A DNA stretch of 64,000 bases from Cladopsammia gracilis (taxonomy: Eukaryota > Cnidaria > Anthozoa > Scleractinia > Dendrophylliidae), in NCBI GenBank assembly GCA_022457155.1, contig JAJGOT010000164.1, forward strand, positions 884,501 to 948,500, written 5' to 3'. Numbering within the stretch: the stretch's first letter is position 1; every line of letters begins with the position of its first letter. Both the position numbers and the translations under genes were made by a program. The notes below the pieces were generated by a model. The model saw only the letters and a program-made list of their open reading frames with translations. It was not told the DNA's origin and searched no databases. Below are positions 62,424 through 64,000 of the stretch, piece by piece.

Positions 62424-62854
62424 GTGATTCCGACCGCCATTACTGTGTCCGATCCAGAACTGTTGGCATGTGATGCTTGTCTTGATGCTTGTGGTGCAGT
62501 GTGTTTTGGGGAATTCTTCCATGCCAAGTTTCCTCCTTTTATTGCTAGTCAACATTTGAACATTAACCAGCTCGAACTGCTTACAATCAGGTCAGCGTAT
62601 ACGCACTGAACAATCAACGTTCAACGAACGCCTTCATGCAGCGTTGTCTACGTGAACTTTGGTTGTTGCTGTCTCTTAACAATATCCGTTTATCTGCGCG
62701 TTACATTAGCGGGAAGTCTAACGTTTTAGCGGATGCGTTGAGTCGTTCTCACTTAGACTCCTCGAACTCAGAATATGTGCAGCATGCCGTAGCTACCTTG
62801 AACATTACCCAAGTATTTCCTAGCGACTCTAAGTTCGTTTTTAATGTATATTAA
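62424..62854 (+). pseudogene. DIRS-like retrotransposon RNase H fragment
   Basis: ACDACLDACGAVCFGEFF and LNINQLELLTI in one frame, then NNIRLSARYISGKSNVLADALSR in the next, the order of an RNase H domain of DIRS/Ty3-type elements. A frameshift separates the pieces near 62600-62635. No reverse transcriptase is seen upstream, so this is a deleted copy. Confidence 0.7.
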
Positions 62855-63016
62855 GTAGCTACTTCCATTTATTTTCATAAATCCTTATTAAGTTTATTGA
62901 TTTTTTTTCTTTCTGTTTTTCAATTTAATCTCGCAGATCACATCGACGCTTTGCAGCGCTAGCAGTATTTAGGAACTATTCAGGTCCATGCTTTTTGCGA
63001 CTACACAAAGCGCTCT

Positions 63017-63926
63017 ATGAGATGCTATATGCGAACATACTTATTGTTTTGCCAATATTTCGATTTCTTACCTTTTCCAGTTTCCAAATCCGTTTATTTG
63101 CTTTATTTAGTTTTTTTGTCACGTTCTTTAACGTCATACCGTTCGATCGTTAATTATTTGAGCATTATTTCACATATTAACCGCTCGTATGGTGCCAGTT
63201 TTGCCTTTCTTCACGATTATGACGTTTATCTTGCCAAACGAGCGGTGCGTCGGATCTTGGGTGATTGTGTCGCACGAAAAGAACCGATCACTGTTGAGAT
63301 CCTTTTACAATTGTCCCGTATTTTCGATTTAGATAATCATTTGCACGTCTGCATGCGTGCTTTATTTTTAGTAGCCTTATTTTCTTTTTTACGTATCTCT
63401 AATTTAGTACCGTATAAGTTGTCTGAAATTGGCGATTCCCAGGCGTATTTTTTGACGCTATCTAGCGTGACTTTCACACCGCAAAGGGTTTTGTTGCGCA
63501 TCACGCGCACGGAGACACTCCAGTTTCGGGAGCGGGTTTTAGAAATTCCCTTGCCGTTTATTCCCGTTTCGCCCCTTTGTCCTGTCACCGCGCTTAGGCA
63601 GTATTTAGCTAGTGTACAATTGTCGCCCTCCACCATTATTCGTTTGTCAATCTCGGGGATCGAACAAGCCTATCTTGGCTCACCAGTATAACGCTTTTAT
63701 TAAGAAGTCACTTTCAGCCATTGGGTTTAATCCCGCACAGTATTCCTCGCACAGTTTTCGTCGCGGGGGCGCTACATTTGCTTTTTGTAATCGAGCGCCT
63801 ACAGCTTTTATTAAATCGCATGGCGATTGGAAGAGTGACGCATATTTAGTCTATCTCACTCTTTCCAACGAAAATAAGTTTAAAATTCTCCATTCTATCA
63901 CAACCAGACTTTCTCCCACATCGTAA
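63017..63926 (+). pseudogene. DIRS-like tyrosine recombinase, frameshifted
   Basis: The first frame (to 63691) gives the N-terminal helical domain and the catalytic Arg region (FLRISNLVPY). The frame changes near 63640-63675, and the second frame (to 63926) carries SSHSFRRGGATFAF (H-x-x-R box), HGDWKSDAYLVYL with the His/Trp and Tyr positions. With the RNase H fragment just upstream this indicates a DIRS-group retrotransposon. Stop at 63924-63926. Confidence 0.75.
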
Positions 63927-64000
63927 CTTCTTCTTCTCAAACCCTTATTTCATTCTTTTTTTCCCTTTGGGTTTGGCGGTCTAGGGTGTTGTCTCTTGTG

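Overview
The window is animal nuclear DNA, most likely from a cnidarian (anthozoan); that lineage is an inference from overall character and not proven. It holds two large Polinton/Maverick (adintovirus-like) DNA elements set in a repeat-rich host locus. There are no operonic host genes, rRNAs or CRISPR arrays. Host coding content is a family of single-exon multi-pass membrane proteins with many dead copies, and the rest is decayed transposons.

Element A (1 to about 13,168) enters from beyond the left edge. In order it has the 3' part of a packaging ATPase gene (frameshifted), a fibre-like gene (one premature stop), a small two-helix membrane protein, a block of DNA-binding-repeat genes on the minus strand, a 1.3 kb repeat tract, a putative ssDNA-binding protein, a small protein, and a protein-primed family B DNA polymerase. 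The polymerase is cut in two by an L1/Tx1-like LINE fragment (about 7,346-10,014) and carries further breaks.

The host segment (about 13,170-36,377) has four damaged or partial relatives (about 14,955-16,265; 18,001-19,614; 31,464-31,952; 32,210-33,811) and one intact copy (23,837-25,456) of the membrane-protein family. Part of the locus is an approximately 8.2 kb tandem duplication. The gaps hold MITE-like inverted repeats, a non-autonomous hAT-like element and a LINE tail.

Element B (36,384-56,950; 20,567 bp) is complete. It has a perfect 6-bp target duplication (AAAGAA), terminal inverted repeats that are themselves fold-back structures, and nearly all genes open. Genes run: two small plus-strand acidic or hypothetical genes; then on minus a 106-aa protein, integrase with chromodomain, PLA2-like virion protein, adenain-like protease, basic pX-like protein, double-jelly-roll capsid protein, pVI-like protein, penton and a PPxY protein; then on plus ATPase, fibre and the two-helix protein; then a 2.3 kb array of short palindromes; then the replication module (ssDNA-binding-like protein, DNA-binding-repeat proteins, PolB). 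The virion genes are packed with 1-nt gaps or 4-nt overlaps and all seven ATG-started virion genes begin with the heptamer TAAAATG, resembling a late-gene signal.

Comparing A with B gives the most interesting signals. The virion genes are nearly the same (roughly 85% by eye) while the polymerases are only about half identical and inverted relative to each other. B, but not A, carries in-frame insertions of a GC-rich GCGAAGCGAGC motif in at least six genes, with A preserving an empty site for one of them. Both elements have a TTGGCCAA-centred palindrome next to a terminal hairpin.

The right flank (56,957-64,000) holds a fifth membrane-family gene (59,301-60,719, C-terminally truncated) and the RNase H and tyrosine-recombinase remains of a DIRS-like retrotransposon. 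Percent identities are by-eye estimates; no searches were run.
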